Assembly (NCBI GenBank): GCA_021234155.1
Contig: JAJEKV010000114.1
Location: 507,654 to 571,653, forward strand
DNA length: 64,000 nucleotides
Direction: 5' to 3'
Source of the DNA: Isoetes taiwanensis
Lineage: Eukaryota; Streptophyta; Lycopodiopsida; Isoetales; Isoetaceae
Part shown: in pieces, positions 11,125-22,580 of the stretch
How the letters are laid out: the number at the start of each line of letters is the position of its first letter
Position numbering within the stretch: position 1 is the stretch's first letter
Notes under the pieces: model-generated
Database searches by the model: none
What the model was told of the DNA's origin: nothing
Seen by the model: the letters and a program-made list of their open reading frames with translations, nothing else
Made by a program: the position numbers and the translations under genes

Positions 11125-12576
11125 TGTGCCCAAAGACAAAGATATACGGTCCGGGGCGGTATCGCATGCCTCACGCCGCGTACACACCCACTCCGACGAC
11201 TGGCGGTACGCCAACGTAGCCAGCGGGTAGCCTAAGGGGGCAACTTGCAAGGAGTGTGCATTTATTAATGTGCACATTTAACCATGTGCACATTTATCTA
11301 GGTGTACATTTTCCCATGTGGACACTTTATGCCAAGTGGGCCATACCCAAGTGTGCAATTAATGTGCACATTTACCAATATGCACATTAATGTGGGCACA
11401 CCTTTCCATGTGGGCACATTTTGCCACCTAGCCATTAAAGGCAAGTGGGCCCATTCCCAATTATCCCACATGCCTAAAGGGAATAATTGGAAACCCTAGC
11501 CACCCCCTTGTCTATTTAGGAAGGGAAACCCTAACTTGCCCATTTTTTGTTTCTAGGGTTTTAGAGCTCTGTTTTGGCTGCCCCAAGGGTCAAAACCGCT
11601 TCCCAGACTCTGTCTGAGAGAATAGCATCATTAGTTTCCCTCGATTCGAGCATTTCAGCAGGATGGTCGAACTCAGGTCAGGAGGAGGAACTCAAGGATC
11701 AGGTATTTAGGCAATTTAATAGCTTAAACCATCTTTTAGTCATTGAATCAGTAGGTTTAGCCTATTAAATTGCCCATAGCAGCCCTCTAGATCTCTAGAT
11801 AGCAGACTCTAACTAAAGAACCTAACTCTATGATATAGATTAGATATAGTTCTTTAGTTCTTTCCTCGCGGATGTATATGGATGATGTATCTCTATGAAC
11901 TCCTTGTATTGGGAAGGGGGGTAGAGACCTAAAGCTTGGTAGTAGATGCTCCTAGATTAGCCTCTCTAGCACACTATAGATTCGGCCTGTGCACAAGAAC
12001 CACACCTGGTTGTGGGTGAAGGGGGACCGGGCTTAGAAGGAGGTTAGGTGTTCGACTCTTGAACCATCCCTATGGTGTGTTAGTGCTACTGGGGATCATT
12101 GTGACTAGGTCTAATGGCTTGCCACCTTGAGGGGCAAGGCATGGGCTCGACACCGTGGGGTGGGGTTCACCTTCCAATGGGTTCAAGTCGAATACAGGCA
12201 AAGGCCCTCTAGTCACCTTGAGTCAAGATGTAGATCTCGGAGGGAGTGATCCCCACCGCCCCATCGGGACCGGGAGATGCAACCGGGAATAGCCCCTTTG
12301 GCTATGCACCCGGCTGGCTACGGATCAGGTCCCAACACTTTTCAGCCTACTCGCAAAGTGTGCAATGGGAGGGGCGGATGGAGTGGACAACCCAATGCCA
12401 TGTTCTTATGCCGGCCAAATCCATTGCCATGAATTCGCCGCAGAATGAACTCTGGAGACCCAAGCTTGTCAGTCCATCCCTGTGTCTGAGCCTTGGGTAG
12501 GATCCCCATATGCATTGTGCTGATCTTTGTCTATTCCTAGGATGGGTCCTATGAGACAGACAAGTTGGCAAGAATG

Positions 12577-13140
12577 ACCAAGACGTTTTGAAAGGATAAG
12601 TGAAAGAAGGAAAATTACGAGTAAAGGACCAAAGAGACGAACCAAACATAAGGATAAAATAATGAGAAGATAAAGGGATCGTGAACAAAGGAACAGAGTA
12701 CATAAGGACAACATAGTGAATGTCACATAAAGCAAGGTCGCATAACACAAATATCTAACGTAGGGGCAACCACAAGAAACACTGAGGAAAAAGCGAGAAT
12801 AGGCCCTCGAAGACCTTCATGAGAAAAATTACGGGAAGCAGCATGCATAGATCTATCAAGAAGGACCAAGACGTTTCGAGAAGGAAAATTACGAGTAAAG
12901 GACCAAAGAGACGAACCAAACATAAGGATAAAATAATGGGAAGATAAAGGGATCGTGAACAAAGGAACAGAGTACATAAGGACAACATAGTGAATGTCAC
13001 ATAATGCAGGTCACATAACACAAATATCTAACGTAAGGGCAGCCACAAGAAATACTGAGGAAAAGCGAGAATAGGCCCTCGAAAACCTTCATGAGAACAA
13101 ACTGAAAAATTACTGAAGCAAAGATGCATAGATCTAGCGA
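12577..13140. repeat. Tandem duplication of about 285 bp
   Basis: 12577-12860 and 12867-13140 are close copies (GACCAAGACGTTT ... GCATGCATAGATCT). A third, more diverged copy lies at about 14585-14790. Confidence 0.75.
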
Positions 13141-15530
13141 ATATATACAATAGCACCATAACCAAAAACATGATTCGCATAATCATAACACTAGAACATA
13201 CGAACAAAAAGAGCATCAAACCTACCAAACATGATGTTGGAAACAAGAGCCCTAGAATATGAAATACTAGTGAAGTAATCTCGAAACACCAGAAAAAGCT
13301 AAAGTAGATATAAAACATGCAACCACAGAATACTAGAGGATAACGCTTTTCAAAGGAAAAGAAAAACTCAAAATGATATGAACTCAAGAAAGAACATCCA
13401 TACGTAAAAACAGACAAACGAGCCAGAAGAACCTAAGGAATAAAGGATGAGACTCTTAGAATAGCGAAAAGGTGTCATGAGATAAACCTCCATAACATAA
13501 CAAAAATCAACATGCACTAGTAAACCATAGTGACAATTGTAAACCGCAACATATAAAAGAAATTCGAGAAGATAACAAAATACCAGTAAAACCATGGAAA
13601 GTTGTTAAGTGACAAACGACAACTAGAACAAAAGAAGCATGTGACGCTTAGAGGCAAATGTGGAAGCATGTAATGGCAATACATGAATGAGATAAACCCG
13701 AAAAGCAAAGGTCAAAAAGAGAAATAAGAGAACTGCGGATAAAGCAAAAAAAAGGGAATCATGAGGCAATAGGGCACAAATAACTAATAGGATTGAAAAC
13801 ACAACGCATGCCTGAGAGTAAGAAGAACAATATTATCTAAGGTGACAAAAAGGGCAACATGGAGCAATAAAAACGTAAAGAGTAACGGAAGTTGAGGAAT
13901 CCAACGAAGAAACATGAATAAAGGAAGACAAGAGACAATGGGGCTAAACATGCTCCTACTCGGGCCAAACACCTCAAACATAAAAAGCCGTAAACAATCG
14001 AGCAATGATTGTGAAATCATGATGTTACGAGGAAAATAGAATGAGCTTAAACTCAAAGAAACAAATCAATGTGCGAAAAACTAACAATATCGAAAAATAC
14101 CTAATCAACACACATAAGATACTTAAAGAAAGATAATTGTGCCAATATACACAAATAAACTAGATGTCTAACTACATAATTGAGAAGTCATGCTAATATG
14201 CTTGCAAGAGTCGACTATGAGATCAAAGAGAGTATGTGGCAAAGAAATCGACTATGACATCAAAGAGAATATGCTCGCAGAGAAACTAAGAAATAACTGA
14301 TTTAAAAACCCATTGTAAACCCGCCATCATGAGAAGTGGATATGGGATCAAAGAAAGCATGCTTGCAAATAAACCCGACTAAGGCTGCCAAAACCCCGAG
14401 AAATAAGACCTTTGTGGATACGCACAACAATGCTCGAGATGATCCGTATGGAAACCAAAGACGCTTCAAGAGGGTAAGTGAGAGAAAAAGGAGGAACAAG
14501 GAGTGTGGATCAAGAGATAAGGATCAACATGCAATACAAGGAGACAAACAAGATAAATGGTGAAATAGAATAGAATAGAAAAGAACAAGAAAATAAAGGG
14601 ATCATGAACATAGAACAGAGTACATAGGGACAACATAGTTAAAGTCACATAATGTAAGGACGATAATGCAAACCAAAACAAGCCCACAAAGGCAACCATG
14701 AGAGAAAACCCGAGGAAAGAGCAAGAACAGCCCCTCAAAGACCTCCATGAGCAAGAGCAGAGAAGCTATAGAAAGGAGCATGCACCCCATCTAGCTTAAT
14801 ACATACGCACCAATACCATAACCTAAAAAACAATTTGCAACGCATTAATTAGAACACACAGAAAAAAGAGCATATACCCTACCACATTAACGTTGGAAAC
14901 AAGAGCCATAATACCGGAGAAAGTATTCACAAGGGACCGTAAAAACCCGAAGGAGACATCGAAAGCAAGCATCCACCTGAGTACTAGAGGATAACCCATT
15001 CCAAGGGAAAGGAAACACTCATGACGATATGAAAAAGAAAGAACATTCATGTCCAAAACGCAACCCCTAAGAAAGATACTAATAATGCAAAAACAATAGA
15101 AGAGACGATTTAATGAAACCAACAAATTAGCTAGGCGAAAGCCTAAAATGGAGGACGCTCTCGTAAACAATGAATGACGCTTATGGGGCAAAACCCCCAT
15201 TGCATGACAAAAGTCAATATGCGCTTAGTAAAACCATAGCCACAATTGCACAATCGAACATAACAAAGAAATACGTAAGAGATAGCATTCTATAGAACTA
15301 AAAAACATGCCGGCAGTAAAACCATAGAAAGTTGTTAAGTAAGTTCATCTATTGGAATTCGCGAGAAAACCATGAAATAGAGCATACTATAGGACGTGCA
15401 CAATAATTCATGACAAGAGGAGAACCAAGATAGCATATTCATAAGGTAGACAAGATGCAGAGGACTAACTAACAAAAGGAGCACGCGGATGCTTAGAGAC
15501 AAATGTGGAAGATAAACCCAAAGCATAAAA
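12860..15530. repeat. Diverged large tandem duplication (unit about 1.65-1.7 kb)
   Basis: Landmarks recur with an offset of 1650-1710 bp. AGAGGATAACGC at 13334 pairs with AGAGGATAACCC at 14989. The AAACCATAG/ACAATTG stretch near 13522 pairs with that near 15228. GACGCTTAGAGGCAAATGTGGAAG near 13643 pairs with GATGCTTAGAGACAAATGTGG near 15490. The unit holds no recognisable gene. Confidence 0.6.
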
Positions 15531-16469
15531 ATAGAAGATATCCAAATGAAACAAGTTTAAGGGGATATACCGAGATACATGGAAGGAAATGTAAAGCAAA
15601 AAAGAAACTCGGGATCATAGGAGCAAACGAGGTTAAAAGAGCAAGATGACCATAGGAGAGGGTTTGGAAAAACTGTGGTAACCCGTGATAAATTAGAATA
15701 TGAGATAAACCATAGGGGCTAAGAAATTATATGTATAAGGGCTAAGAAAAATATATGTAAACACGTGAGAAATAAGAAAAACATGTGGGGAACCCCGCAA
15801 ATCAAAAAACAAACAAGAATAAAAGGCCGAGCAACCGACACTAACAAGGCGGAAAGGACAACGAGGAGTCAAAAGATGAGATGAACAAATGAAGGAGAGA
15901 TGACAATCAAAAAAACTAAGACAAGTGAGAGAAAAAAAAGAGGTAAGGAAAAAAAATGCGAGACAAAAAAGACAAACAAGAAAGAAAAACGTAATGCTTT
16001 GGATGACATAGTTTTGGGATCACGTAGAAGAGAGGAGGAAAGCATAAAAATGCAAGACATCCGTGACAACAACATGGGATAGCGAGAAAGAAACCCGATA
16101 AGCAAATGAGAATAGAAGACCCCACCTATCATGCCCAAACAAGACTAGGCAGAACCACGATATAGGGAACTACATGGGCATATGCAAAAACTAGACCATG
16201 CCAACCAAAACCAAGGAAATTTGAAATACCGGTTGGGATGCCACGACCCAAGATCCCCTTCCCTAAGCAAAGAACGCAGAGGTCGCGGAGCTCACGCGCC
16301 GCGGCAAACATGGGCAGGAAAAATTGATCGCCGACTTGCTCCTAATCAACCCAAATAATAATATCATCGCCAGCCGGACCTTGATCATCTTAGCAATGTA
16401 ATTGACTCGCGATATATTCTCGCAGCACCGATTGAGTCGAAAGCGATAGAAAACAAAACCGCCCTCCGT

Positions 16470-17260
16470 GCAGAAGATATCGAGAGCCAAGAAAACTCAA
16501 ACCTATACAAACCGACAAAGACTCCAAAAAATCCGGAGCGTAGGTAGCCGAATCGAGAATCCAAATTTGAGGCATGCCAAGCCCGCTCAAACCAACGCCG
16601 ATGTTCCCCAATCAGCCAGACCGGGTGATCAAAAACCAACAAAGAACCCAATCCAAATCGAAGCCGGGCTATATGCCCCAAAGGCGTAAAACCGAGGCAA
16701 AGAAATGGCAATCAAAGTTGCTTATTGCAATGTGGAAGTGCATGAAATACAAGTCCCAAGAACCACAATGAAAAACTCACCGCCCCAAAGGATCAAGAGA
16801 TCCAAAACCCTCAGATGCCGCAACCCAAAGATCGCGGAACCATGAATCGCCCATCCCATGGTCGCCCATCCTAAGCGGGCGCGAGCTCGGCCGCCAAGAA
16901 TCGGGCGGGCGATCGCCAAACCCAAAGAAAGAACATCACCTTTAAACCGATCGGGGATCATACCAAAGATGGATTGACTCGTGATTAGAATCTACAAAGG
17001 ATGGATTGACTCGAACAAAGACATCCCCGGATGTAGATAGGGAACAAGCCGCCCCGGCAGAAGGAAGAGAACAGAGAGCCAAGAAAAACAAACACATACA
17101 AACTCAAAATACCCAAAAATCCGTGAGCGTATGGCCGACTAGAGGATCTAAACTGAGGCACACCAAGCCCGGGCCAATCCAAACCTCGATGCTTTCCCCA
17201 ATCAACCCGGCCATAGGATCGCCCCACCATGAATCGCCCATGTTGAAACCAAAGACTATG
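16470..17260. repeat. Diverged duplicated subterminal block
   Basis: 16480-16650 and 17070-17250 share a series of words in order (AGCCAAGAAAA, CTCAAA, AATCCG, GAGCGTA, GAGGCA, AAGCCCG, CCCCAATCA). Both contain repeated ATCGCCCA words. This lies at the hairpin end of the insertion. Confidence 0.5.
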
Positions 17261-17463
17261 AATCATGGATCGCCCACCGCGGAAACCCCGGATCGCCCAT
17301 CCCGAAAACCTTGGACCATCAACGCTTCATGAGAAGGGAGCAAACTTGAGGAGCCAAAGAAGAGAGAACAGAAAGGGAGCTCAAGAGAACTGGATGACTA
17401 GAAATGAGACAAGAGGTCAATAAATAGGAGACGCGGAAGGAGAACGCCCCCATCCAGGAATGT

Positions 17464-17491
17464 CGGTTCTATTGTCGCCACAATAGAACCG
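17464..17491. repeat. 12-bp-stem hairpin near the end of the insertion
   Basis: CGGTTCTATTGT and ACAATAGAACCG pair perfectly around the loop CGCC. It is followed by five bases (CGGGC) and then the resumed LTR sequence. Confidence 0.8.
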
Positions 17492-17748
17492 CGGGCATTG
17501 CAGATGTGATGTACCACCCTAGAGGTGGATATATGTGTTGCTCTTATATACCGACATGTATGTTTACGCTCAAGCAGCCTAGGTAGGCCCCGAGGGAGAC
17601 GGGGTAAAATGACCCCTTCACTCTTCCCAATCGAACCCGCCGGTTGTAGTGTCATGTGGAGGGCCCCGTGATCGGGCATGGAGCTGGTATGGGGAAGAAC
17701 TCGCTTGTATACCTGCGGTGTGCACCAGATGCGCAGTAGGGGACGCCA

Positions 17749-17760
17749 TGGTATCGAGCA
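17749..17760 (+). other. Primer binding site, initiator tRNA-Met type
   Basis: TGGTATCGAGCA follows directly after the CA end of the LTR. It matches the plant tRNA-iMet-complementary PBS (TGGTATCAGAGC) apart from one missing A. This fixes the LTR as 5' and the element as plus-oriented. Confidence 0.7.
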
Positions 17761-17914
17761 ATGTTCTTGGAGACCAAGAGCAAAGCACCGCCATGCTCCC
17801 AAAGAGTACTAACTTGATAGGATCCTCAAACCTCTAAAAAGGGGAATTTTTTCTCATTTTTGTAGTATATGCTAAGCTAGTAACAACTTAAGTGAATGAG
17901 AACATAAAAAGACA

Positions 17915-18490
17915 AAAATTAGTGAGCCAAATAAGATGGTCTCACACGTCGCGCCAGGACAGCTTTGCTCTGGCCATGCTCCCAGTAGTACTAACTTGAT
18001 AGGATCCTCAAACCTCGAAAAGTGGGAAAATTCAAAAATTAGTGAGCCAGATAAGATGGTCTCACATGTCGCGCCAGGACAGATAATGAAGATCTCATTT
18101 TCAGTCTGGGCGCAATGTCTTGTGCCGCTGAGGAGCCGATAAGATGGATAATGAAGATCTCATTTTCAGTCTGGGCGCAATGTCTTGTGCCAGTGAGCCA
18201 GATAAGATGGTCTCACATGTCGCGCCAGGACAGATAATGAAGATCTCATTATTGGTCTGGGCGCAACGTGTGAGACCATGCTGTGAGACCATGCCCCAAA
18301 AGTGCCCAAAACTGCTCCAAATCGACCAAATAAGGGGTCCATTCTGCCTAACTCGACGAGATAAGCAGGATTAGACCCTTATATCACCCAAATTGGACAA
18401 GTTTAACCCATTTAGAGTTAATGTTCACACACGCCGCCAGACGTAAAATGAAAAGTTCATTATCGGTCTGGGCGCAATGTGTGAGACCTC
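17915..18490. repeat. Cluster of palindromic modules (fold-back repeats)
   Basis: A module reading GGTCTCACATGTCGCGCC...GTCTGGGCGCAA.G..TGTGAGACC occurs complete or in part at about 17938, 18057, 18143, 18209 and 18422. The copy at 18209-18277 is an imperfect palindrome with two 32-bp arms. Segments around the modules are duplicated too (ACTAACTTGATAGGATCCTCAAACC at 17809 and 17991). A related pair lies at 1333-1600. Confidence 0.7.
18209..18277. repeat. 69-bp imperfect palindrome with 32-bp arms
   Basis: The left arm, 18209-18240, starts GGTCTCACATGTCGCGCC. The right arm, 18246-18277, ends GGGCGCAACGTGTGAGACC. The loop is AGATC. The arms differ at only a few positions, so a transcript from either strand would fold into a long hairpin. 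Confidence 0.8.
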
Positions 18491-18821
18491 CAAACTTTGA
18501 ACCTCCATAACTTGAGCTACAGAGCTCCAAATCGCCTGAAATTTGTTGCAATAGGGCCATTAGACAGCCTAGAATCCAATTATGACCTCAAATTAGGCTA
18601 GAAATGTCAAAACCCAGCTCAAAATGACCAAAATTGCTCAAACCCTTGAATTGTTTTTCCAAACTGTGGTTTGTTTGTAAATAGAAGCATACCCCATTAG
18701 TACCTCACAAGTATTGCTCTTGACTCAAAGCTAATGCCTTACTCCTAGATAGATGTGCTCAAAAACACCCCTTTGTTATAGTCATCTAGACCTCAGCATA
18801 GCAACCCAAGTCCAACTGTTG
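18491..18821. other. Non-coding interior between palindromic cluster and nested gypsy element
   Basis: No ORF. The start resembles 1600-1750 downstream of the other module pair (TTATGACCTCAAATTAGGCTAGAAAT compared with TTTTGACCTCAGATAGGCTAGAAT). It ends at the target site TGTTG. Confidence 0.5.
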
Positions 18822-19192
18822 TGTTAGAGCCTAGACTCTAACCTTGCAAGAAGGATGAAAAACCCAACAATCCAAGCTCAATCTATCAGAACAAGGCAAT
18901 GCACAACACAAAGAATCATCATCTCCATAGCTAGATCAAGCAAAATCCTCACTCTCAATACACCGTCTCTCTGTTCTTCTCTCTCTGCTCAGATAATACA
19001 GTGGTGATAATGGCTCCATAATGCATACGTGCAAATATCCTGCACGCGTGCATGCGCGTATATCACTCTATATACGGTATATGATGAGTGTGGTGAGTGG
19101 TGACAAGTGTGGTGAGTGGTGACGAATGTGGTGAGTGGTGAATGGTGTGGTGAGTGGTGACGAAAGTGTGGTGAGTGGTGACGACCCCAACA
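18822..19192 (-). repeat. 3' LTR of the minus-strand gypsy element
   Basis: 371 bp, near-identical over its first 110 bases to 25504-25893. It holds a (GTGGTGAGTGGTGA)n tract at about 19087-19185 and a TATA-like TATATAG on the minus strand near 19070. Confidence 0.85.
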
Positions 19193-19199
19193 AAGGGCA

Positions 19200-19800
19200 C
19201 CACGTTGGGAAAATATGCCACGCCGCATGAGAACCCACAACAAAACATACTACTATGGTCCTTGGGACATGTCCCCAGATGACCCATTTACACCCTTCTC
19301 AAATCCAAATGACTGATACAAACAAATTGGTCCAAAATGACACTGACGAAACAGAGCCTCTCAGAATCGCGGACAAACTTTGAAAGCTGATATCTTGAGT
19401 TCCTGACCTCCGCTTGACCTGCACCATAGCTCGTTGGATTCAGATGATAAACACATCTTTTGATGTAGGATAGATTGTGTATTATTGAACTGTCACCCTC
19501 TGTTTTTACAGAAAAACGACCTGCTGTAACCCAAAAGTTCTCCACAAATTCTCTCGTAATTGAGCTATGCCAAATCTGAATCCCTTAGAATAGCACTTCT
19601 CTTTCAAAATAAGGCCTGAGATCCTTGCCATTTCGGGATTAGACAACAATTCCCCTTCCGAGTCATCAAGTAGAAAGCCCCACCGCACCTCTTTATCAAT
19701 CAGAAATGGGCCTTCCCATGGGCTTTGAAATTTGGATAGATGCTTCAGAGTGGTCCCTGCACAACACCAATTGGCCTTCCTCAAGTGGATTGACAACCCA
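19200..19800 (-). pseudogene. Integrase C-terminal region of the minus-strand gypsy element
   Basis: The ORF from 19796 to 19506 contains LSKFQSPWEGPFLIDKEV, the GPF-type motif that ends Ty3/gypsy integrases and precedes the stop. No chromodomain follows. 19200-19500 carries no recognisable domain and is the 3' untranslated part. Confidence 0.65.
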
Positions 19801-21430
19801 GTAACTTATCTTTGATAAGCTTTACTTTCTGTTTATGCCTCATATTGAAGTCTCCGCCGCTTGTCTCATCTCTTGCAATTGCAAAGAGAAATCATCCATC
19901 CTATTATGCACTTGATTTGGAGTTGGAACTTCTCCCAAATTCTCATAATAAGGTAGCTCCACAAAATGAACATAAAGGAATGTCTAAATGAATAGGCATC
20001 ACAGCTTGCACTCCATAGACCAATTCAAATGGTGTAAACTCAGAGCCAACTTGTAAGTACACCTAAAACTCCATAAGGCACCCGTCAAAGGCCATGCCAA
20101 TTTCTTTGATTATCCTTCATTGCTTTTGGCCAAGATAGCTTTTAATTTTGTTAGTAGACTCAACTTTGCCCATTGTCCCGTGGATAATAAGCGTAAGCTT
20201 GCACATGTTGAACACCAATCTTTTTTCGTTAACCGAGCTACTACTTTCCCCATGAAATGAGTTCCTCGATCGGACAAAAGAATTGTTGGAACACCAAACC
20301 GAGAAATCAAATTGTGATAAAGAAAGCTTATCGTGGTATTTTTCAGAAAGCATGCTTTTGTGGAATTGCTTCTACCCACTTTGTAAACATGCATGTGGCT
20401 GCCAATATATACTTATGACCTTTGGAAGATGGAGGATTGATAGGCCCAATGTAATCCAATCCCCACATATAAAACGGACCAACGCTCAAAATAGGATGGA
20501 ATGGCATATTATTGTGGCCTGTCAATTGTTTATGCCTTTGACACTTCTCACATTTGCTAACAAAGTGTCTAGTATCCTTATAAAGAGTTGGCCAATAATA
20601 TCCCCAATGAAGGATCTTCCTAGCTGTGGTTCTGGCTGCAAAATGCCCTTGACGATCATGTGCTTGCTGCAACAAATCATGAGTTTGCTGACCAGCAACA
20701 CATCTTAATAAGAGACCTTCCATAGTCCTCTTATAAAGAATAGCCTCATGCACCACATAACCAGCTGCTTGTACTCTAAGAGCATGCTTTTGTTGCTTTG
20801 AAAATGATGAAGGATAAGTCTGATCTTGTAAATACCTGTATATATTGGCATACCAAAGATCCACGGTCTCAATGAACCCCTGTAATACTCCATTATGCTT
20901 AAATGCTACCTGCTGGTCTGTTTCCTCTTCTATTTCAGCACCACTACTCAAATAGGCACTTGGATTATGAGCTCCTTGAGCCATCTTAACATACTTCAAC
21001 TCAAATTCTTGTATGATAAGAGCCCATCTTGTAAACTTAGGATCTTGAACAGTCTTGTTGTAAATGCATGGCAATGGGTTCACATCCATATGAATGTAAA
21101 CATACTGTACATTTGCTGAATTCCATTGTGAAGGAAGAAGATAATGTCTAAATTTGTTCAAGGCCCACTTTAATGCCAACCCAAGATGCTCCACATGAGT
21201 CCATTTCTGCTCTTGTGAGTTAACAACCTACTAGCATAGTAATTCACATCATAATGCTTTTGCTGATTTTTCTGACATAGTGTGACAGCCAAAGCTTGCT
21301 CCCAAACTGTAAAGAATAAATGAAAAGGCTCACTCATTCTTGGAGGAATCAGCAAAGTTCTCTCTTTCAATTGTCCAAGACACCATTCAAATGCTTCTTG
21401 AGCATCCTCTGCCCTTGCTTCATACAATCC
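19801..21430 (-). pseudogene. RNase H and integrase core of the minus-strand gypsy element
   Basis: The 283-aa ORF (21194-20343) runs from the end of RNase H (YVKMAQGAHNPSAYLS) into integrase. It has an HHCC zinc-binding domain (His179, His184, Cys215, Cys218) and the first catalytic Asp in MWGLDYIGPI (residue 247). After a frameshift near 20343 the core goes on with RFGVPTILLSDRGTHF, carrying the second Asp. The Glu-containing helix lies further down in yet another frame. RNase H N-terminal sequence is at 21427-21170. Integrase inserts the cDNA into the genome. Confidence 0.8.
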
Positions 21431-22130
21431 ACAAGTGGCTGGGTTACTTTAGCAAAATTGTGCAAATACCTCCTACTAAAACTGAGTTGGCCATATAAGC
21501 TTCTCACTTGGGATACATTTGTAGGTGGTTTCACCTTCTCCAAGGCTGCAATCTTACCGTGATCCACTTGTAACCCCTTTTCTGAAACATAATTGCCCAA
21601 TAGTTTTCCTCCTCTAGTGAAGAAAATACACTTAGCAGGATTCAAACTTATGCCATACAATCGGCATCTTTCAAGAACTTTTCTGAGATGATCCAAGTGA
21701 TCCCTTCTTGGATTCGAAAACACTGTTAAGTCATCTATAAAGACTCTCAAAAAGTCTAAAATATCATGAAAAGCATATGTCATAGCTCATTTGAAATGTG
21801 GTGGAGCATTTGTAAGGCCAAAAGGTAATACCTTATAAGCATAGATGCCAAAAGGTGTTCAAAAGCCATCATTGCTTGATGTGGTGGATAGATTTGGATC
21901 CGATTATATCCCGAAAGTAACCATCCAAGAAAGAATAGGCCTGATTTCCTGCAACAATATCCAACAAGGTGTCTATGAATGGTGTAGGAAAATGATCTCT
22001 TTTGGTAGCTTTGTTGAGATCCCTCAGAATCAATGCATACTTGGGATTGAGTTATTTGGCTTTCATCGGGTACAATAGAACTGATCCAATTTGAATTTGG
22101 CACCGGTACAATAAATCCCGCCCAAAAGCT
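21431..22130 (-). pseudogene. Reverse transcriptase domain of the minus-strand gypsy element
   Basis: ORF 21783-21367 has FIDDLTVFS (FIDD at 21730-21741), the catalytic box with Phe for Tyr, then the connection region with VRSLYGQLSFSRRYLHNFAK. The upstream part of RT is in shifted frames between 22103 and 21784. The palm sequence order matches Ty3/gypsy RT. Confidence 0.8.
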
Positions 22131-22138
22131 TCATGACT

Positions 22139-22537
22139 TCAACCTTTACTTGCTCCTCTATGGCTGGACTCATTCTCCTTTGAGCTTGTTGGACCTGGTT
22201 TTGATCCTTGTTTCAAATCAATGGTATGAACCACAACCCTCGGTGGAATGCCTTTCAATTCTTTGTAATTTCTTGCCAAAACATCCCTGAATTCTCTTAA
22301 CAAAGATATCAAATCACGTTCCTCCTCTTGAGTAAGGTCTCCTCCAATAGTAACCAATTCTTCTTGATTTCCTTGAGAAATATTGATGTTTTTGACTGAA
22401 TGTGGTGACTGTAATGAAGGGTGACGAATGTGGTGATTGTGGTGAATGTGGTGACAGTGATGAATGTGGTGTGTGTGATGACTGTGGTGACTGTAATGGA
22501 TGTGGTGGATGTGATGATTGTGATGAATTTGGTGCAT
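22139..22537 (-). pseudogene. Protease-RT linker with a histidine-rich tract
   Basis: The 132-aa frame begins with about 42 residues dominated by His pairs (22412-22537), encoded by repeated GTGGTGAATGTG-like DNA. It then reads LISLLREFRDVLARNYKELKG and VVVHTIDLKQGSKP, the conserved N-terminal lead-in of gypsy RT. The His tract looks like an expanded short tandem repeat, not a family feature. Similar GTGGTGA repeats lie in both LTRs of the same element. Confidence 0.65.
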
Positions 22538-22580
22538 GTGGTGATCAGAATGACTGTGGTGAATATGGACTCGATCTGAT

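Larger units (their letters stand above)
12536..17496 (-). mobile_element. 4.96-kb non-coding insertion, Helentron/Helitron2-like architecture
   Basis: The insertion point is exact because the empty site exists in LTR copy 3. Left end: ATTCCTAGGATGGG (12533-12546). An inverted partner, CCCATCCAGGAAT, lies at 17449-17461, not at the right end but 35 bp inside it. A 12-bp-stem hairpin (17464-17491) lies between it and the end. At most ATT is shared at the junctions, so there is no normal target duplication. A terminal inverted repeat paired with a subterminal one plus a 3' hairpin and no duplication is the layout known for non-autonomous Helentron/Helitron2 (DINE-like) elements. No Rep/helicase ORF is visible. 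The plus strand is A-rich; many minus-strand ORFs are T-rich low-complexity products. Other DNA transposon classes are not excluded. Confidence 0.45.
11125..17748 (+). repeat. 5' LTR of the composite element (LTR copy 2), split by an insertion
   Basis: 11125-12535 matches the first 1.4 kb of LTR copies 1 and 3, starting TGTGCCCAAAG and reaching GATCTTTGTCTATT. The match resumes at 17497 (ATTGCAGATGTGATG) and ends GGGGACGCCA at 17748. The uninterrupted copy at 32506-34139 shows that these two pieces are contiguous. A primer binding site follows directly, so this is a 5' LTR on the plus strand. Confidence 0.8.

Noticed and set aside
12577-16130. Many minus-strand ORFs of 60-165 aa rich in Phe, Leu, Ser and Tyr
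   Set aside because: They come from T-rich low-complexity DNA of the 4.96-kb insertion, are not conserved between its internal duplicates, and have no domains.
12533-17503. ATT at both junctions as a 3-bp target duplication of a CACTA or Harbinger element
   Set aside because: The ends do not read CACTA, no symmetrical TIR reaches the right end, and the shared ATT can be assigned to the element itself. Kept as a minor alternative only.
9275-17748. LTR copies 1 and 2 as the two LTRs of one very short element or a solo-LTR pair
   Set aside because: Copy 1 follows a polypurine tract (so it is 3') and copy 2 precedes a PBS (so it is 5'); they are ends of neighbouring elements 290 bp apart.
18422-18486. 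Plant microRNA precursor
   Set aside because: The fold-back is real but belongs to a repeated module family; with no expression data a miRNA call is not supported.
17915-18490. CRISPR-like array of repeats
   Set aside because: Units are palindromic, unequal in length and spacing, with duplicated rather than unique spacers, in a eukaryotic transposon setting.
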